Below, piece by piece: positions 6,171-7,480 of a stretch of 7,480 nucleotides of DNA; position 1 is the first letter of the stretch; each line of letters begins with the position of its first letter. The notes beneath the pieces were generated by a model, which did not search any database, had not been told where the DNA came from, and was given only the letters and a program-made list of their open reading frames with translations. The DNA is from an uncultured Bacteroidota bacterium (GTDB lineage: Bacteria; Bacteroidota; Bacteroidia; Flavobacteriales; Flavobacteriaceae): NCBI GenBank assembly GCA_903819815.1, contig CAIJFC010000054.1, forward strand, positions 1-7,480, given 5' to 3'. Both the position numbers and the translations under genes were made by a program.

Positions 6171-6202
6171 CTCACGAGCGAGACGCTCGCGCTAGCGGGG
6201 TG
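6171..6202. repeat. GC-rich palindromic island
   Basis: CGAGCG (6175-6180) pairs with CGCTCG (6184-6189) around loop AGA, and the overlapping CGCTAGCG (6190-6197) is itself a perfect 8-bp palindrome. The island is much more GC-rich than its AT-rich surroundings and reads like a short dispersed repeat. There is no T tract after it, so it is a poor terminator. Confidence 0.5.
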
Positions 6203-6276
6203 CTACTAATTAGTTCCTATTTCTTTCAAATATAGTATTTATTTTAATTTTAAATCTATATTTTTAATTAATCTAT

Positions 6277-6310
6277 TTTGAAATCTTAAATCTAAAGTCT
6301 TAAATCTTTA
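6277..6310. repeat. AT-rich TCTTAAATCT quasi-repeat
   Basis: The stretch carries AAATCTTAAATCTAAAG followed by TCTTAAATCTTTAAA, a loose reiteration of TCTTAAATCT. A comparable AAAGTTTT reiteration occurs at 255-280. Such low-complexity spacers are common in AT-rich Flavobacterium DNA. Confidence 0.45.
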
Positions 6311-6311
6311 A

Positions 6312-6345
6312 ACCTGACACGTTTTGAAAACGGGTCAGGTGTTTA
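6312..6345 (+). terminator. Probable terminator hairpin downstream of scoB
   Basis: ACCTGAC (6312-6318) pairs with GTCAGGT (6334-6340); after one A-G mismatch (6319/6333), CGTTT (6320-6324) pairs with AAACG (6328-6332) around loop TGA. GTTTATT follows. The T tract is weak, but it is the first stable hairpin after scoB. From recall, AACCTGAC...GTCAGGTT hairpins are abundant in Flavobacterium intergenic DNA, so it may be a repeat acting as terminator. Confidence 0.5.
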
Positions 6346-6347
6346 TT

Positions 6348-6457
6348 CCGCGTGAGGGATAAAAGCGAAAAGCCCACAGTAAAGTGGAATTCAGTGGAAC
6401 TTTGCGAGGACTTGTAGCGGAAAGCCCGACCCGAAGTTTTTACGGAGGGGCACGCCC
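6348..6457 (+). repeat. Dispersed Flavobacteriaceae-type intergenic repeat, copy 2
   Basis: This element of about 110 bases starts CCGCGTGAGGGAT and ends GGGGCACGCCC; GCGTG (6350-6354) and CACGC (6451-6455) are short terminal inverted repeats. Inside are flank GGATAAAAGCGAAAAGCCC (6357-6375), a hairpin region with a 7-bp stem (6379-6385 with 6399-6405, one wobble) and a direct repeat AGTGGAA (6383-6389, 6393-6399), then flank GGACTTGTAGCGGAAAGCCC (6408-6427). The motif order GCGTgAGGGAT / hairpin / tGTAGCGGAAAGCCCGACCC / GGGGCACGCCC is one I recall from intergenic regions of many Bacteroidota. Copy 1 at 4404-4508 is a diverged relative in the opposite orientation. There is no transposase, so it would have to be non-autonomous if mobile. 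Confidence 0.7.
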
Positions 6458-6533
6458 AAAAAAAAGCCCACTTACAAAATAAAATATCGGATAAATCGTT
6501 TATTCTGAACGAGGAAAATTGGTCGAAATCCAT

Positions 6534-6541
6534 TATATTTG
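6534..6541 (+). promoter_or_regulatory. Predicted asnS promoter (-7 element)
   Basis: TATATTTG followed by C is a full match to the TAnnTTTG consensus. Transcription would start around 6548, giving a leader of about 36 bases. A TTG at 6519-6521 is only 12 bases upstream, so no well-spaced -33 element is evident. Confidence 0.7.
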
Positions 6542-6583
6542 CATCTATTATTAGGTTTATTTTAATATTATTAGATTTTCAAG

Positions 6584-7480
6584 ATGAAACATACCAAGGT
6601 TAAAGATTTATTGAATAGTACCCAAACGCTGCAGGAAGTGAATGCCAAAGGATGGGTGCGCACGTTTAGAAACAATCAGTTTATTGCATTAAATGACGGA
6701 TCGACAATAAATAATATTCAATGTGTAGTTGATTTTGAAAATACCCCAGAGGAAACCTTGAAGCGCATTACCACTGGTGCGGCGGTTTCAGTAACGGGTA
6801 ATTTAGTGGAAAGCCAAGGTGCGGGACAAAAATTTGAAATCCAAGTTACAAAAATAGAAATCTTAGGCGATTCTGATGCGGAGAAATTCCCAATGCAACC
6901 TAAGAAACATTCTCTAGAATTTTTGCGTGAAAACGCCCATTTAAGAGTTCGTACCAATGCTTTTGGAGCGATTATGAGAGTGCGCTCGGTATTGTCGTTT
7001 GCGGTTCATAATTATTTTCAAAACAACGGTTTTGTCTATGTAAATACACCAATTATTACGGGATCGGATGCGGAAGGTGCAGGAGAAATGTTTAAAGTTA
7101 CGGCTTTACCATTTGAAAATACCCCAAAAACAGACGACGGTAAAGTAAATTATAAAGAAGACTTTTTTGGTAAAGAAACCAACTTAACGGTTTCGGGACA
7201 ATTGGAAGCGGAAACCTACGCGATGGCTTTGGGTCAGGTGTACACTTTTGGACCTACATTTCGTGCTGAAAACTCGAATACTTCGCGTCATTTGGCCGAG
7301 TTTTGGATGATTGAGCCAGAAGTAGCATTCAATGATTTGAGTGACAACATGGACTTGGCAGAAGATTTTATCCAGTATGTGATTAAATACACGATGGATA
7401 AATGCCAAGACGATTTGAAATTTCTTGAAGGTCGTTTAATCGATGAAGAGAAAGTAAAACCGCAAGCGGAACGCAGTGAA
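6584..7480 (+). CDS. asnS: Asparagine--tRNA ligase, N-terminal part (3'-truncated by the window)
   Basis: The ATG at 6584 opens a frame of 299 codons that is still open at the window end; a full AsnRS is usually about 460-480 aa, so roughly 60% is present. The enzyme charges tRNA-Asn with asparagine in the cytoplasm. Residues about 18-95 form the OB-fold anticodon-binding domain (GWVRTFRNNQF, then LNDGS). The class II core follows, with motif 1 around NGFVYVNTPIIT (148-159, Pro156) and SGQLEAETYA (204-213). Motif 2 is TFRAENSNTSRHLAEFWMIE (225-244, Arg227 and Glu229), followed by Pro245 and Glu246; the EFWMIEPE context is typical of AsnRS rather than AspRS. Motif 3 lies beyond the window. A short insert, about 176-200, resembles that seen in Bacteroidota AsnRS. 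The start is set by the promoter 43 bases upstream and by the fit of the OB domain; it has no Shine-Dalgarno sequence. Confidence 0.93.
   Translation, partial: MKHTKVKDLLNSTQTLQEVNAKGWVRTFRNNQFIALNDGSTINNIQCVVDFENTPEETLKRITTGAAVSVTGNLVESQGAGQKFEIQVTKIEILGDSDAEKFPMQPKKHSLEFLRENAHLRVRTNAFGAIMRVRSVLSFAVHNYFQNNGFVYVNTPIITGSDAEGAGEMFKVTALPFENTPKTDDGKVNYKEDFFGKETNLTVSGQLEAETYAMALGQVYTFGPTFRAENSNTSRHLAEFWMIEPEVAFNDLSDNMDLAEDFIQYVIKYTMDKCQDDLKFLEGRLIDEEKVKPQAERSE

Larger units (their letters stand above)
6110..6583. other. 474-base intergenic region with no credible gene
   Basis: Between scoB and asnS no frame shows recognisable protein features. A minus-strand frame of 77 codons (6300-6533) overlaps the hairpin and dispersed repeat and encodes nothing familiar. 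Contents in order are an AT-rich stretch, a GC-rich palindromic island (6171-6202), an AT-rich quasi-repeat (about 6277-6310), a terminator-like hairpin (6312-6340), a dispersed repeat (6348-6457), an A8 run just after it, and the asnS promoter (6534-6541). Confidence 0.75.

Noticed and set aside
6300..6533. Minus-strand open frame of 77 codons between scoB and asnS
   Set aside because: It lies across a hairpin and a dispersed repeat, has no recognisable domain or promoter, and its composition follows the repeat rather than a gene.
6542..6583. T-box or amino-acid riboswitch before asnS
   Set aside because: The predicted leader is only about 36-40 bases, too short for a T-box, and shows no specifier or antiterminator structure.

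Overview
The window looks like a chromosomal segment of a Flavobacterium-like bacterium (Bacteroidota, Flavobacteriaceae). The evidence is AT-rich DNA with GC-rich islands confined to intergenic repeats, promoters of the TAnnTTTG type instead of sigma-70 boxes, no clear Shine-Dalgarno sequences before the starts, and a gliding-motility lipoprotein gene (gldH) beside a RicT-type PSP1 gene. All genes are on the + strand.

Layout: (1) 1-188 is the 3' end of a gene resembling a U32-family peptidase, closed by a strong hairpin terminator (205-248). (2) 358-4397 is a tight three-gene operon. It holds ricT (cysteine-rich PSP1-domain protein), gldH (gliding lipoprotein, start overlapping the end of ricT by 17 bp) and a bifunctional class A penicillin-binding protein (mrcA/PBP1A-like, 4 bp after gldH). 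(3) 4398-4664 holds a composite repeat island, a 20-bp perfect hairpin terminator and a promoter. (4) 4665-6109 is scoA-scoB, the two subunits of a 3-oxoacid (succinyl-CoA:acetoacetate) CoA-transferase. (5) 6110-6583 has no credible gene. It holds a GC-rich palindromic island, an AT-rich quasi-repeat, a terminator-like hairpin, a second dispersed repeat and a canonical promoter. (6) 6584-7480 is the 5' part (299 codons) of asnS, which runs off the window.

Functionally, the first operon joins an RNA/regulatory factor with two envelope proteins, one for gliding and one for peptidoglycan synthesis. The scoAB pair moves CoA between succinyl-CoA and 3-oxoacids for ketone-body or short fatty-acid use. 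asnS charges tRNA-Asn.

The protein-coding content is ordinary, and I see no defence, secondary-metabolite or other novel multi-gene system. The most interesting material is intergenic. Two diverged copies of what appears to be one dispersed repeat lie in opposite orientation on either side of scoAB. The first copy seems to carry two further short palindromic repeat families nested inside it. Family assignments rest on recall and motif reading, not on any database search.
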